A stretch of 64,000 nucleotides of DNA from Pseudomonadota bacterium (GCA_023391815.1 JAEWAF010000072.1:62001-126000), one strand, 5' to 3'. Positions 42,161-51,610 are shown, counted from the first letter of the stretch. A program made the numbers and translations. Notes: generated by a model from the letters alone, not told the origin.

Positions 42161-43237
42161 TCATCGCACTTCCGCTGTAAAGCCCCGAGCTCTTAGCCAG
42201 GCGACCATGGTGTCCACATACCCCCGCGCGAACACCGAGGTCCGCCGAGGCGGCGACTCGCTCGGAAACATCTCGTGGTCCGCATCCGCAAACAGCTTGA
42301 TGGTCAAATCGCGATTGCCCGATCGCTTGAATGATCGACGATACACATCAACGCTTTCCCGCCAATCCACTACGGCATCGCGCTTACCGAAGATCGCCAA
42401 CGTGGGCTGAGTGACCTGCTCCAAGAACTCCGCCGCGCTCAGCGACCACTCAGGTGCAGCCAGCAGCGCTTGCAGCTGCTTCGCACCTGTCTCGTCCATT
42501 TGATACGTCGGGCGGAGTGCTGAATATTTCCTCAGGCTCTCCGAGATCGCCAGGGCCTCTTCCACTGTTCCCCCTGCCCGCAACACTGCAAGCGTTCGCC
42601 GTAACGTTGCGTATGCCTTTTGGGCTTCGGCAGCGCTTGCACCTGCACGCTGAAGCAGACCTACCGACGGATATGCTCCTTGACTCAGAGCATCCGCGCC
42701 TGGGCCGCTCACGACGATCAGGAAAGCAAGGTCCTTGGATCGAACAGCGGCCATGGGAGCGACCCACCCACCCTGACTCAAGGCCCATGCTCCGATCCGC
42801 GTCGAGTCGATATCCGCCCGCTGCCTCAGCATCGCAAGCGCCGCAAGCACTTCGGTGGCCCGCTCCTGAATCGGCAGCGCACTCGTATACTGTCCGTCAC
42901 TGCAGCCATTTCCCGCTTTGTCCCAAATCAAGGTCGCGACTCCGGCCCCTGTGAAGGCATGCCGCAGCTCGTCCAGATAAGTGTCGACCATCACACGTGT
43001 GTTTGCCCCACCGTGCACGATCATGATCGCTGGATGTTTTCCGCCGCCAGCGGGCAGATCGATAAAACCGCGCAGGATGTTATTGCCGGATTGGAACTCG
43101 ATCGCCGAGGTACCAGCGGGTGGCGCACAGGGCTCGCCGCCTTGTGCCCGCGTGGGAAGCGAGATCGCCAATACAAACATGAGAGCAACCGAGCCCCACC
43201 ACGCCGCCCACCGAACGTTCCTGAAATACTGCGTCAT
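42161..43237 (-). CDS. Secreted alpha/beta hydrolase (S9-like)
   Basis: This protein of about 358 residues has a signal peptide (WGSVALMFVLAISLPTRAQ). The core shows IMIVHGGANTRVM (oxyanion region), nucleophile Ser in GAWALSQGGW, a late Asp region (IFGKRDAVVDWRES) and His in FADADHEMF. It resembles acyl-peptide-hydrolase-like or dienelactone-type esterases. Substrate unknown. ATG 43237 is preferred over 43249. It is a single gene, downstream of the carbonic anhydrase on the same strand with a 195-base gap that holds no gene. Confidence 0.85.
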   Translation of the reverse strand: MTQYFRNVRWAAWWGSVALMFVLAISLPTRAQGGEPCAPPAGTSAIEFQSGNNILRGFIDLPAGGGKHPAIMIVHGGANTRVMVDTYLDELRHAFTGAGVATLIWDKAGNGCSDGQYTSALPIQERATEVLAALAMLRQRADIDSTRIGAWALSQGGWVAPMAAVRSKDLAFLIVVSGPGADALSQGAYPSVGLLQRAGASAAEAQKAYATLRRTLAVLRAGGTVEEALAISESLRKYSALRPTYQMDETGAKQLQALLAAPEWSLSAAEFLEQVTQPTLAIFGKRDAVVDWRESVDVYRRSFKRSGNRDLTIKLFADADHEMFPSESPPRRTSVFARGYVDTMVAWLRARGFTAEVR

Positions 43238-43432
43238 CCTTGCCCTCACGAAATGTTCGCGGCACTTGCGCGTGCCCGATGGTTCCCGCCGGATGGATAA
43301 AGCTCACATCTGGCGAGCGCGTCTTCGTTGCAATGATACTCTCCCGAAGGCCTTCCGGCGCCCGAGGAGGATACGTGATCCTATCGACGCGACTGATAGG
43401 GCGACCGGCGCGCCGTCCCGATGACGTTTCGA

Positions 43433-44212
43433 TCAGTCGCTCACCCGGACCTCTCGGCCATTGAGCGGCTGGACGGGACGTGCGTTCATCGGATAGATCG
43501 CTGCGAAACGAGCGATCTCGGCGGCTGACACTGAGGCCGGTTGTCGCAGAACGAACCATGTGACGCCTTCGGTGCACGGGGGCGTAGTGAGCGATCCCGC
43601 GAACGTGTAGTAGGCATGGTTCTCGGGCAGCAGATCCGCCACGTCGATGGTCACGCGATCGATCGCGATCTCTTTATTTTTCTGTGTCGGCAGATGACTC
43701 CAGAGAGTATCGATGAGCGGGCTCGCGCGTCCCTTGACGAGGGGCACCGCTACGACGGCCAGTCGACCCTCGCGATCCCTGTGCACCAGGTGTGCAACCA
43801 TGTCATAGCTTTTCTCGTCGACCTGTTCTTCGGACGGCTTGTGAAAGTGGAATTGCACCAGCTCGTAACGCCGGCCACCCACATCGATGAAGCTGCCCGG
43901 CGCGTAGTTCACCTGAATGGTGTGGCCGTTATCGACGATCCTGAGCGGCGACGGCCGGTAAGCAAAGACGATGGCGGGAAGATGCTCCCGATGCACCTCA
44001 TCGTCGCGGATATCGATCGGAGACTGCGCGTGTCCCTGCGCACAAGAACTATATCCGTGCTCGAGCGCACCCCATCTCTCCGGCCCCGTCGATCCACCGT
44101 AGCTCCAGTGCGCACCTTCTTCGGCGGGGAATGAGATTGGCGCGGTCAACGTGAGAGAGACCGCGAGAATTGCGGCCAGCGCCGAAGGTCGCCATGCGCC
44201 AGTGCCTGACAT
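43433..44212 (-). CDS. Alpha-type carbonic anhydrase
   Basis: This 259-residue enzyme has a signal peptide (LAAILAVSLTLTAPISFPA). Zinc ligands are visible as VQFHFHKPSEE (two His) and DMVAHLVH (third His); the substrate pocket segment SLTTPPCTEGVTWFVL is also typical. One disulfide is likely between the Cys of YSSCAQGH and the Cys of TPPCTEG. It hydrates carbon dioxide in the periplasm. Single gene; a decayed hydrolase remnant lies upstream. Confidence 0.95.
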   Translation of the reverse strand: MSGTGAWRPSALAAILAVSLTLTAPISFPAEEGAHWSYGGSTGPERWGALEHGYSSCAQGHAQSPIDIRDDEVHREHLPAIVFAYRPSPLRIVDNGHTIQVNYAPGSFIDVGGRRYELVQFHFHKPSEEQVDEKSYDMVAHLVHRDREGRLAVVAVPLVKGRASPLIDTLWSHLPTQKNKEIAIDRVTIDVADLLPENHAYYTFAGSLTTPPCTEGVTWFVLRQPASVSAAEIARFAAIYPMNARPVQPLNGREVRVSD

Positions 44213-44297
44213 GGAAGATGCCGTCTCGATCGCACTCAGGCGCGAGCGTAGAAAAGTCCCAGCGACCCGTCAAACCAGGAGCGCGGAGTTTCGGGAT

Positions 44298-44489
44298 CTA
44301 CCCTGCTCCGCTCGACTCCAGGAACGTGATGATCAACCGCAGCACCTCGTCCCGCCGCTCCCGATGAGGCACATGGCCGCAGTTTCCAGCAGGATCATTT
44401 GCGACGGGCCGCCTACCCGGCCGGCGATACGTCGGAAGAATTCCTCCGAGCCGTACTCGTCGCGATCGCCATGGAGCGTTCGGGCCGCG
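44298..44489 (-). pseudogene. Frameshifted C-terminal remnant of an alpha/beta hydrolase
   Basis: Two overlapping reverse frames join into one alpha/beta-hydrolase tail. The first (about 44488 to 44390) reads LHGDRDEYGSEEFFRRIAGR and QMILLE. The second continues NCGHVPHRERRDEVLRLIITFL to a stop at 44298. The switch lies at GAAAC near 44388, where one A is missing from the expected GAAAAC. The nucleophile domain is absent, because the fragment starts right after the pectate lyase terminator. I read it as a relic; a single-base sequencing error would not restore the missing N-terminus. Confidence 0.72.
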
Positions 44490-44529
44490 AAAAAAAAAGC
44501 CGCCTGCATCCCAGCCGGACGCAGACGGC
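44490..44529 (-). terminator. Intrinsic terminator of the pectate lyase gene
   Basis: On the reverse strand a 13-bp stem GCCGTCTGCGTCC / GGATGCAGGCGGC (with two G-T pairs) closes a 5-base loop and is followed at once by nine T residues (44498 down to 44490). It lies 20 bases after the pectate lyase stop. This is the clearest intrinsic terminator in the window. Confidence 0.93.
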
Positions 44530-44549
44530 AAATATTCGAGGCAAGCAGG

Positions 44550-45974
44550 TTAGTTGTTCGCGAGCGTCGGCGACGCCGGGGAAGCGGCCGACCGACCTTC
44601 GACCTCGGCGGCCATGCCGTGCAACCACAACTCCAGATTGGTGTAACCGCTCGCGTTCACCGTGTTCGGATCCGCCGGCAGCGTCAGCGTGCGATGGTTT
44701 TCCGCCAGCGCGGGATAGCCGCCGCCATTGCGCTCGCAACGGGGAGTGCCGTTGGCCGCGACGCAATTGATCATGCGGTTCGTACCATTACGCACACCTT
44801 CGATGATGCGAGTGTCGACAGCATCGCGGTCAGCCGGACGCGCGCCTGCGTTCTTCAACACATGATTCTTCGCGACGTTGTCCGCGGTCGGGATCGTCGT
44901 CATGCCGGCCGGCCACGCGACCGGCGAGCTGGACTTGAAGTTCGCAGCCGTCAACGATCCATAGATGGCGCCGGCCGCCGACCATGGGTCGCTGGCCGTC
45001 GCCTCCGCCGCCTGATTGTCGGCGAGGAACACTTTCGCGCCGGCTCGCAGCGCGGTCCCGTCGGCCCGCAGCCCGATCGGCGAGTTGCTGCTCGTGGTAT
45101 CCGGACCGTGCACGTACACGTTACCCACGACGGAATCCTGAGTCACAGCACCGTGACTTTGCAGATCCGTCGCCGTGTTGCTCCAGTTATAGACCACGTT
45201 ATTGACCATCGCGAGATGCGTGGCGGCAGTCATCGGCATGCGCGATTCCATGCTCGCCAGCACGTTGCCAGCCAGAGTCGCGTTGCCGTCGACCGGTCCG
45301 AGCAGCACGCCGAAGCCGTGGTTGCCTTCGGGATGAATCGACTCGTGCAGCGGCTCGGCGAAAATGTTGTTGATCAGGCTGATGTTCTTCCAGTTCTGCC
45401 AGGCGCTCGCCACCTCGTCGATCGACCAGGTGAAGGTGCAATGATCGATCACGATGTTGTCGATCGCCGCCTCACCGTCCGGCCCCTCGATTTTCAGAGC
45501 GTCGCGGTTGCTGGCGGGTTCGCCGCCCGCGTCGTCGCCGGGACGCACCCGAATGTGCTGAACGAGCACATTGGACGTCTTCACCAAAAGACCCGCGCCT
45601 CGTAGCGTGATGCCGGGCGACGGCGCCGTCTGGCCCGCGATCGTGATGTTGGGATTGCGCAGCGTGAGGTCGTCGCTCAACGTAATCGTGCCGGACACTT
45701 CGAACACACACACGCGCGGACCACTGGCGTCGACGCAGGCGTTGAGCGAGCCCGCACCAGAGTTGTTTAGATTGGTGACCCGATACACGGTGCCGCCGCG
45801 ACCGGCCGGTGTGGTGATACCGGAGGTTTTCGCGCCGGGGATGACGGGAACCTCGGCGCCCGCGTTGAAGGACGCAATGCCGGAAGCAACGGTGGCCGCG
45901 GCGAGCAGGCAGACACGCACGGCGCGGGCGGCGGAAGGATGACGGTTCGAGACGATCGGCGCTTGTTCGGTCAT
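44550..45974 (-). CDS. Secreted pectate lyase, right-handed beta-helix (PL1-like)
   Basis: This protein of about 474 residues has a signal peptide (VRVCLLAAATVASGIASFNAGA). Then comes GRGGTVYRVTNLNNSGAGSL and a series of parallel beta-helix turns: NITIAGQTAPSPGITLRG, VLVQHIRVRPGD, IVIDHCTFTWSIDE and ISLINNIFAE. The DHCTFTWS region corresponds to the DHxSxxWS calcium-site block of pectate lyases. It cleaves pectate by beta-elimination outside the cell. ATG 45974 is chosen, with GAGGAA upstream. A strong terminator follows. It complements the xylanase in plant-wall degradation. Confidence 0.86.
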   Translation of the reverse strand: MTEQAPIVSNRHPSAARAVRVCLLAAATVASGIASFNAGAEVPVIPGAKTSGITTPAGRGGTVYRVTNLNNSGAGSLNACVDASGPRVCVFEVSGTITLSDDLTLRNPNITIAGQTAPSPGITLRGAGLLVKTSNVLVQHIRVRPGDDAGGEPASNRDALKIEGPDGEAAIDNIVIDHCTFTWSIDEVASAWQNWKNISLINNIFAEPLHESIHPEGNHGFGVLLGPVDGNATLAGNVLASMESRMPMTAATHLAMVNNVVYNWSNTATDLQSHGAVTQDSVVGNVYVHGPDTTSSNSPIGLRADGTALRAGAKVFLADNQAAEATASDPWSAAGAIYGSLTAANFKSSSPVAWPAGMTTIPTADNVAKNHVLKNAGARPADRDAVDTRIIEGVRNGTNRMINCVAANGTPRCERNGGGYPALAENHRTLTLPADPNTVNASGYTNLELWLHGMAAEVEGRSAASPASPTLANN

Positions 45975-46234
45975 CAAGTGGGTTCCTCGTTGTTTGGGAC
46001 TGACCCGGGCCGGGCCGACGCCGGGGGTTTTCATGGCGGCCACGTTACAAGTCCCCCCGATACGATCACATCGGAGAAGCCCTGAACGCGGGTACAGATG
46101 CCCTTGGGCCAGGTAGTGTCTTTTCCTGCACGGCGAAGGCCGCTCCAGGGTTGGCCGGTGTAGATAACCATCGGATACAATCGCCGCGCGCCGATCCCAC
46201 CAACTTCAAGCAACAATGGAAGCGCTTTTACACG
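45975..46234 (+). promoter_or_regulatory. Divergent control region of pectate lyase and DUF808 genes
   Basis: This 260-base gap holds both promoters. For the DUF808 gene a -10-like TACAAT at 46177-46182 stands 19 bases after TTGGCC (46152-46157). I see no clear LacI-type operator like that of the xylanase, so the two polysaccharide enzymes may have different regulators. An open frame from 46151 is in phase with DUF808 but lacks family similarity. Confidence 0.45.
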
Positions 46235-47179
46235 ATGGCCTCAGGACTGGCAGCTCTGCTGGATGACGTCGCGGCAATCGCCAAGCTGGCGGCCGCTTCG
46301 CTGGACGATGTGACCGCGGCGGCCGGCAAAGCCGGCTCAAAGGCGATCGGCGTAGTCGTCGACGACGCGGCGGTGACGCCCGGGTATGCGATGGGATTCA
46401 CGCCCGAGCGCGAGCTGCCCATCGTCTGGAAAATTGCACTCGGTTCGCTACGAAATAAATTCCTGTTCCTGCTGCCGGGCGCGCTGTTGCTGAGCGCGTT
46501 CGCACCGTGGGCGGTGACGCCGATTCTGATGGTGGGCGGTGCCTACCTGTGTTTCGAAGCGACGGAAAAAATCATCGAGGCCCTCTCGAATGCCGGCGAC
46601 GGTGAGGAAGAGACGCCGGATGTCCAGCAGCTTGCCCAGAGCTCGGCCGAGATCGAAGCACAGAAAGTCGCGGGCGCCATTCGCACCGATCTGATCCTGT
46701 CCGGCGAGATCATGGCCATCGCGCTCGCCACCGTCGCCGATCGTCCGTTTGCAATTCAAGCAGGCGCGCTCGTCATCGTGAGTCTCGCGCTCACCGCGGG
46801 CGTGTATGGCGTCGTCGGGCTGATCGTGAAGATGGATGACGTCGGTGTGCATCTGGCACGCCGCGGGTCGGCGGTCACTCGCGGGTTCGGGCGCGGCCTC
46901 GTGAAGTCGATGCCGCACGTGATGCAAACACTCAGCGTCGTCGGCACGGCTGCGATGCTCTGGGTCGGCGGCGGCATCATCGTGCACGGTCTGGAACATT
47001 TTCAGCTCGACACCGTGCCCCATTTCATCGAGGGGCTCTCGGAAAAAGCACACCATGCTCCCGTGCTCGGCACAGTTGCCGCGTGGTTGACCTTCGCCGC
47101 GGGTTCGGCCGTTGTGGGCCTGGTCATTGGCGGCGTGATCGTCGCCATGCTGCACCTGATCCCGGGGCGCAAGCACTAA
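46235..47179 (+). CDS. DUF808 inner-membrane protein (YedI-like)
   Basis: This protein of about 314 residues begins ASGLAALLDDVAAIAKLAAASLDDVTAAAGKAGSKA, the hallmark of DUF808, followed by several transmembrane helices (FLFLLPGALLLSAFAPWAV, ALVIVSLALTAGVYGVVGLIV, VVGLVIGGVIVAML). E. coli YedI belongs here; the function is unknown. The family start fixes ATG 46235. It is a single gene, 94 bases upstream of the epoxide hydrolase gene. Confidence 0.92.
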   Translation: MASGLAALLDDVAAIAKLAAASLDDVTAAAGKAGSKAIGVVVDDAAVTPGYAMGFTPERELPIVWKIALGSLRNKFLFLLPGALLLSAFAPWAVTPILMVGGAYLCFEATEKIIEALSNAGDGEEETPDVQQLAQSSAEIEAQKVAGAIRTDLILSGEIMAIALATVADRPFAIQAGALVIVSLALTAGVYGVVGLIVKMDDVGVHLARRGSAVTRGFGRGLVKSMPHVMQTLSVVGTAAMLWVGGGIIVHGLEHFQLDTVPHFIEGLSEKAHHAPVLGTVAAWLTFAAGSAVVGLVIGGVIVAMLHLIPGRKH

Positions 47180-47273
47180 TCGATATAACCGCGCCTCATA
47201 GATCGCCGGCCCTATTTGTTGGGTTTTCCGCTGTCGCGGCGCTTGTAAACTCGAGCGCGCGACAGGAGGAGCC

Positions 47274-48461
47274 ATGGCGCGTCTGGATATCGAGTCATTC
47301 CGCTTCGAGGCGGAGCCGCAGGCACTGGAAGATCTACAGCAGCGACTACGCCGCACTCTCTGGCCGGACGAAGTGTCCGCCGAGCCGTGGCGATACGGCC
47401 CGCCCGTGGCGTACATGAAACGTTTCGTCGAGTACTGGCGCGACGAATATGACTGGCGCGCGCACGAAGCCCGGCTGAATTCATTTCCTCAGTTCGTCGC
47501 TCGTATCGACGAGCACCGCATCCATTTCATCCATCAGGTCGGCATCGGTCCCGCGCCGATTCCCCTGGTACTGACGCACGGCTGGCCGGGAAGCATCGTC
47601 GAGATGCTGAAGATCATTCCGCTGCTCACCGATCCGGCAGCCCATGGCGGCGATCCCGCCGACGCATTTACCGTCATCGCGCCCTCCATCCCCGGCTACG
47701 GATTTTCGAGTCGACCCGCGCAGCCGGGCACGAACGTTTTCGTCGTCGCGGACCTGTGGGCGAAGCTGATGACCGGGTTGAACTATCCGCGCTTCGGCGT
47801 GCAAGGAGGCGACTGGGGCTCGTGGATCAGCGCCGCCACCGCGCTTCGGCATCCAGAGCGAGTGGTCGGCCTGCATCTCAACTACCTCTCCACCCGCTTT
47901 CGGCCGGCGATCAGCCCGGAGGACCCGCCGCTCAGCGCGGCCGAGCAGGATTACCTGGCGCGGGTGGCCAAGTGGGCGGACTCGGAAGGCGCATACATCG
48001 CGATACAAGGAACGAAACCATTGACGCTCAGCTACGCGCTGACCGACTCACCGACGGGCCTGGCGGCCTGGCATGTGGAGAAGTTTCGCAGCTGGAGCGA
48101 CTGTCGCGTGGCGCCGGATGAAGCGCTCAGCAAGGATGAAATGATCACGGATATCATGCTCTATTGGCTCACCGGCACCACCCATTCCGCCCTGCGCTTT
48201 TACAGCGAGTCGCGCGAGCATCCGTTTCATCTCGCGTCGGGTCAGAAAATCACGCCGCCCTGTGGCATCGTCCACCTGCCAAGAGAACTACCAATGCCGC
48301 CACGCAGCTGGGCCGAGCGCGCATTCAACATCGTGCACTGGTCGAACCTGCCACGCGGCGGCCATTTCGCGGCCTGGGAACAACCGGAATTACTCGCCGA
48401 GGACATCCGCAAATTCTTCCGGCCCCTGCGAGCTCAGGGAAGCTCGCGCGAAGAAACATGA
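47274..48461 (+). CDS. Epoxide hydrolase
   Basis: This 395-residue protein has the N-terminal epoxide-hydrolase extension (FRFEAEPQALEDLQQRLRRTLWPD) and an alpha/beta-hydrolase core: oxyanion HGWPGS, nucleophile Asp in GVQGGDWGSWIS, SIPGYGFSSRP and the catalytic His in LPRGGHFAAWEQPELLAEDI. It opens epoxides to diols, probably of xenobiotic or lipid origin. A strong GACAGGAGGAG ribosome site precedes the ATG. Single gene. Confidence 0.93.
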   Translation: MARLDIESFRFEAEPQALEDLQQRLRRTLWPDEVSAEPWRYGPPVAYMKRFVEYWRDEYDWRAHEARLNSFPQFVARIDEHRIHFIHQVGIGPAPIPLVLTHGWPGSIVEMLKIIPLLTDPAAHGGDPADAFTVIAPSIPGYGFSSRPAQPGTNVFVVADLWAKLMTGLNYPRFGVQGGDWGSWISAATALRHPERVVGLHLNYLSTRFRPAISPEDPPLSAAEQDYLARVAKWADSEGAYIAIQGTKPLTLSYALTDSPTGLAAWHVEKFRSWSDCRVAPDEALSKDEMITDIMLYWLTGTTHSALRFYSESREHPFHLASGQKITPPCGIVHLPRELPMPPRSWAERAFNIVHWSNLPRGGHFAAWEQPELLAEDIRKFFRPLRAQGSSREET

Positions 48462-48483
48462 TTCAGCGCGATCAGAGCTGATG

Positions 48484-50157
48484 TTACGGCGCCAGCGTGT
48501 TCGCCGTGACGAACTGAGGTGCGATGTCGACCGGCACTTGTCCTAGCTGGTCCAGCACACGTTGCACCTCGGGTCGGATGACGGACATCTTGTCGAGCAG
48601 ACGTTTGACGCCGGCGTAGTCACCATGCGCCTGCAGCGTCATGATCTGGCTGGTCAGCGACGTCACGGCCTTCTTGGTCTTCGGCACATCGAGCGAGAAC
48701 CGGCCTTGAGCGTCGATGCGAATGGCGCCCGCGTCCAGCAGGTTGTTCACTTGCAGCGCCATACCCTTCGCGTGCGCGGCATTCAAGCCGAAGCGCAGTG
48801 TGCGGAAGGTCGAAGCAAGGAACGTTACATACATATTCCGTTCCTGCTTCTTGTCGAGGAAGCCTTTATCCATCAGGTACTGGAGCGCCCACAGGCCGGA
48901 AACATCGGCCTTGGCCTCTTCCAGCGGCCCGTTCAATTCCTTCAGCTCCTGTCGAACCGTGCTCTGCCGGCCGCCGACCTCGATGGTCTGCGGGCCGAGC
49001 CCGTGCATGAGTTCGTGCATCAGAATGTGAGTGAAAAAGGCGTCGAAGGACAGCAGCGAACGATCCTGAGGCGCCAGCGCGATATCCGCGATGGGCGTCA
49101 GCACTTTGTCGAATTTGGCCTGCTGGAAGTTCTTCAACAGCACGCGCTTGGAGCCCTTCTCCGCGACCACGCGCTCATCGTTCGGCAGGTTGAACGCGGC
49201 GGTCTGCACGCCGTGGTTCGCATCGCCCGCCGAGAACACCACGTTCACGACGCGAATCGGCGAATAGCCGCCGAGCTTGGCCTTGCGGAATTTCTTGTCG
49301 ATGGGCAGATGATCTTCGAGCTCCTGTAATTGCGAGCTGAAGCGTTTGAGCTTGTCGGTTTCGCCCGCGTCGGTCAGCGTGATGAAGGCTTCGAACGCGG
49401 CCTTGAAGTTGAACCACTCGTCTTCGTAGACCTCGTAGGGCCCGATGGTCGGCTCGATCGACGCATCCAGCTCCATCCAGGCCACGTCGCTCGCGTAGTA
49501 GTCATTGGAAACGAACGCCTCGGCACGCTTCTGCAGAAACGCTTTCAACGTGGGTTGCCGGGTGAGCGCCGCCGCTTCTTGCAGCAGGCGCGCCATTTCC
49601 ATCAGCTCGCCCTGATACTCGAGCGAATAAGGCACGGAGATGAATTTGCCGTCCGCGCCTCGTCGGATGGTCGTGAAGAAACCGGTCGCCTCGGCCTTCT
49701 CCGCCTGCGGTAGAGCTTGCATCCAATGATCGACCTGCTCGCGTGTCGCATCGGCCGGATAGAAATTTCCACCCGGCGGCTTGACACCGACGCCCGGCAG
49801 AAACGCGCGGTCTTCATCCAACTCCGACCACGGCCCCTTGTTGAGCAGAAAGTAGTCGACCCGCGCGCGACCCAGCGCAGTCCGATCGGACAGTAACTGC
49901 AGCAGCAACGCGTTATTGCCTGCGAAACGCTGGCGCATGAACAAGGCATCGACATACCGGGATGCCTCGACCAGCTTCGCCAGCGCCGCTCTTTCCGGTG
50001 CCGGCAAGCTCGCCACGTCGACTTTGACATCGACCGGGGCGAAGCGCGCCGCCATCGACGAGAGCTGTTCCGGATTGGGAAGCTCTTCAGCCATCGACGC
50101 TACCGACCACAGATTGCATACAGCAAGTGCCGCACTGGCGAGTAAGGTTTTACGCAT
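48484..50157 (-). CDS. Exported M49-like zinc peptidase
   Basis: This protein of about 557 residues has a signal peptide (RKTLLASAALAVCNLWSVASMA). The zinc motif is HELMHGLGPQTI (HExxH) with a third ligand in the later LEEAKADVSGLWAL, the gluzincin layout of dipeptidyl-peptidase III-like and Nudix-hydrolase-3-like proteins; classic DPP III has HELLGH with one extra residue. It probably trims peptides in the periplasm, though some relatives have other roles. ATG 50157 fits the signal. Single gene. Confidence 0.8.
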   Translation of the reverse strand: MRKTLLASAALAVCNLWSVASMAEELPNPEQLSSMAARFAPVDVKVDVASLPAPERAALAKLVEASRYVDALFMRQRFAGNNALLLQLLSDRTALGRARVDYFLLNKGPWSELDEDRAFLPGVGVKPPGGNFYPADATREQVDHWMQALPQAEKAEATGFFTTIRRGADGKFISVPYSLEYQGELMEMARLLQEAAALTRQPTLKAFLQKRAEAFVSNDYYASDVAWMELDASIEPTIGPYEVYEDEWFNFKAAFEAFITLTDAGETDKLKRFSSQLQELEDHLPIDKKFRKAKLGGYSPIRVVNVVFSAGDANHGVQTAAFNLPNDERVVAEKGSKRVLLKNFQQAKFDKVLTPIADIALAPQDRSLLSFDAFFTHILMHELMHGLGPQTIEVGGRQSTVRQELKELNGPLEEAKADVSGLWALQYLMDKGFLDKKQERNMYVTFLASTFRTLRFGLNAAHAKGMALQVNNLLDAGAIRIDAQGRFSLDVPKTKKAVTSLTSQIMTLQAHGDYAGVKRLLDKMSVIRPEVQRVLDQLGQVPVDIAPQFVTANTLAP

Positions 50158-50221
50158 GGAGCGTAATCTGCCCGCGACGGCTCGGCCGCGCAAGCGTTCG
50201 CCACTGAACGATGCACCGGCC

Positions 50222-50887
50222 CTACTTGATCCGCATCGACAGCTCTACATCGTCGCTGAAGGGCACGGAGAGGTAGCCGTTCTCGGCCGAGCGCACGTGT
50301 TCGAGATACTCCGGGCAGAAGTCGGCGTTGTCGGCGACGATGAGCGCGCCCGGTCGCAGTCGGGTTTCCACCAGGCTCAGAACATCGGGATACAGCGTCT
50401 TGGCGCCATCGAGCAGCAGCAGATCGACGGTCTCCGGCAAGTCCTCGCGCAGCGTTCGCAACGCATCGCCCTCGCGGATCTCGACCAGGTCGAGCACGCC
50501 ACCGGCTCGTAGATTGTCGCGGGCCCGGGCCACTTTGGAAGGCTCGAATTCGGTAGTGATCAGACGACCACCGCCGTTGTCGCAAAGCGCGGCCGCCAGG
50601 TGCAGCGTGGAGATTCCGAACGAGGTTCCAAACTCCACGATGCTTCGCGCTCCGGAGCTTCGCGCCAGCATATAAAGGAGCCTGCCGGTCTCTCGCGACA
50701 CGGGCAGCGGCAAATCCTTCAAGCGGGCGTACAGATCGAGATACTCCGTCTTGCTGGTCATGAGCCGGTTTCGTTCCTCCGGCGGGATGGCAAGTACATT
50801 CGGGTCGCGCAGCGGGCGGGCACTGTCCGCCTCTACAAATAAACGATCGAGCAGCGGCGCGATGGGCGCCTCGGTGAGCGTGGTCAT
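50222..50887 (-). CDS. SAM-dependent O-methyltransferase
   Basis: This protein of about 221 residues shows a class I methyltransferase fold: motif I VEFGTSFGISTLHLA, an acidic residue in ITTEFEPSK, DLLLLDGAKTLYPDVL and ALIVADNADF. It resembles the catechol/caffeoyl-CoA O-methyltransferase family (Methyltransf_24). Substrate unknown. It stands divergent to a TetR regulator, with palindromic sequences between, so it is probably under that regulator's control. Confidence 0.88.
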   Translation of the reverse strand: MTTLTEAPIAPLLDRLFVEADSARPLRDPNVLAIPPEERNRLMTSKTEYLDLYARLKDLPLPVSRETGRLLYMLARSSGARSIVEFGTSFGISTLHLAAALCDNGGGRLITTEFEPSKVARARDNLRAGGVLDLVEIREGDALRTLREDLPETVDLLLLDGAKTLYPDVLSLVETRLRPGALIVADNADFCPEYLEHVRSAENGYLSVPFSDDVELSMRIK

Positions 50888-50931
50888 GGCGATTCTCATC
50901 TTCGGTTGAGCGCGTCCTCGCGCCGGATCTA

Positions 50932-50968
50932 GAATGCGACGAATTCGTCAGCTTTACCAATCGCATTC
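50932..50968. promoter_or_regulatory. Candidate TetR operators
   Basis: The 90-base divergent gap holds a perfect 12-base palindrome, GACGAATTCGTC at 50938-50949. A perfect 8-bp inverted repeat is also formed by GAATGCGA (50932-50939) and TCGCATTC (50961-50968). Both lie within 10-50 bases of the TetR ATG and upstream of the methyltransferase, the usual place for TetR-family autoregulatory operators. Confidence 0.55.
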
Positions 50969-50977
50969 CGTCCCGCC

Positions 50978-51610
50978 ATGACCCGCCGTCGAAAAGTCCA
51001 GATTTCCTCGCGCAAAATGCCCCAGCAGGCTCGTTCGAACCAGCTGGTGGCGGCGATCCTGCAAGCGGCTATTCAGGTTTTGGAAAAGGAAGGTGCCCAC
51101 CGCTTCACGACGGCTCGGGTGGCCGAGAAAGCCGGCGTCAGTGTCGGTTCGGTGTATCAATACTTCCCGAACAAGGCAGCGATTCTGTTCCGGCTACAGA
51201 GCGACGAATGGCGGCAGACCAGCGAGCTGCTGCGATCCATTCTCTTGGACGCCCGAACCTCTCCATTGCAGAGGCTGCGCACGCTCGTGCACGCTTTCGT
51301 CCGCTCGGAATGCGATGAGGCCAAGGTGCGCACCGCGCTTCAAGATGCTGCCCCACTCTACCGCGACGCGCCCGAGGCACGCGAAGCGCGAGCGTCGGGA
51401 CAACGCGCCGTGGAAACATTCATGAAGGAAGCTTTGCCGGACGCGTCGGCGGGGGCGCGAGACCTGGCGGCCACCTTGATTACAACGACGTTGGGTAAAG
51501 TCGGAAAAAGCTTTTCCGAAAGTCCGCGCACCCCGGCCGAGATAAAAAACTTTTCCGCGGCGATGGCGGATATGTTTTGCGCCTACCTCGAGCGGCTCGC
51601 CGCAAGCTGA
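50978..51610 (+). CDS. TetR-family transcriptional regulator
   Basis: This 210-residue regulator has an N-terminal HTH, HRFTTARVAEKAGVSVGSVYQYFPNKAAILF, preceded by a basic tail (TRRRKVQISSRKMPQQARS). The C-terminal domain is helical and binds an unknown ligand. It stands divergent to the O-methyltransferase and probably represses that gene and itself through the palindromes between them. Its 3' end is 11 bases from the convergent regA gene. Confidence 0.92.
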   Translation: MTRRRKVQISSRKMPQQARSNQLVAAILQAAIQVLEKEGAHRFTTARVAEKAGVSVGSVYQYFPNKAAILFRLQSDEWRQTSELLRSILLDARTSPLQRLRTLVHAFVRSECDEAKVRTALQDAAPLYRDAPEAREARASGQRAVETFMKEALPDASAGARDLAATLITTTLGKVGKSFSESPRTPAEIKNFSAAMADMFCAYLERLAAS

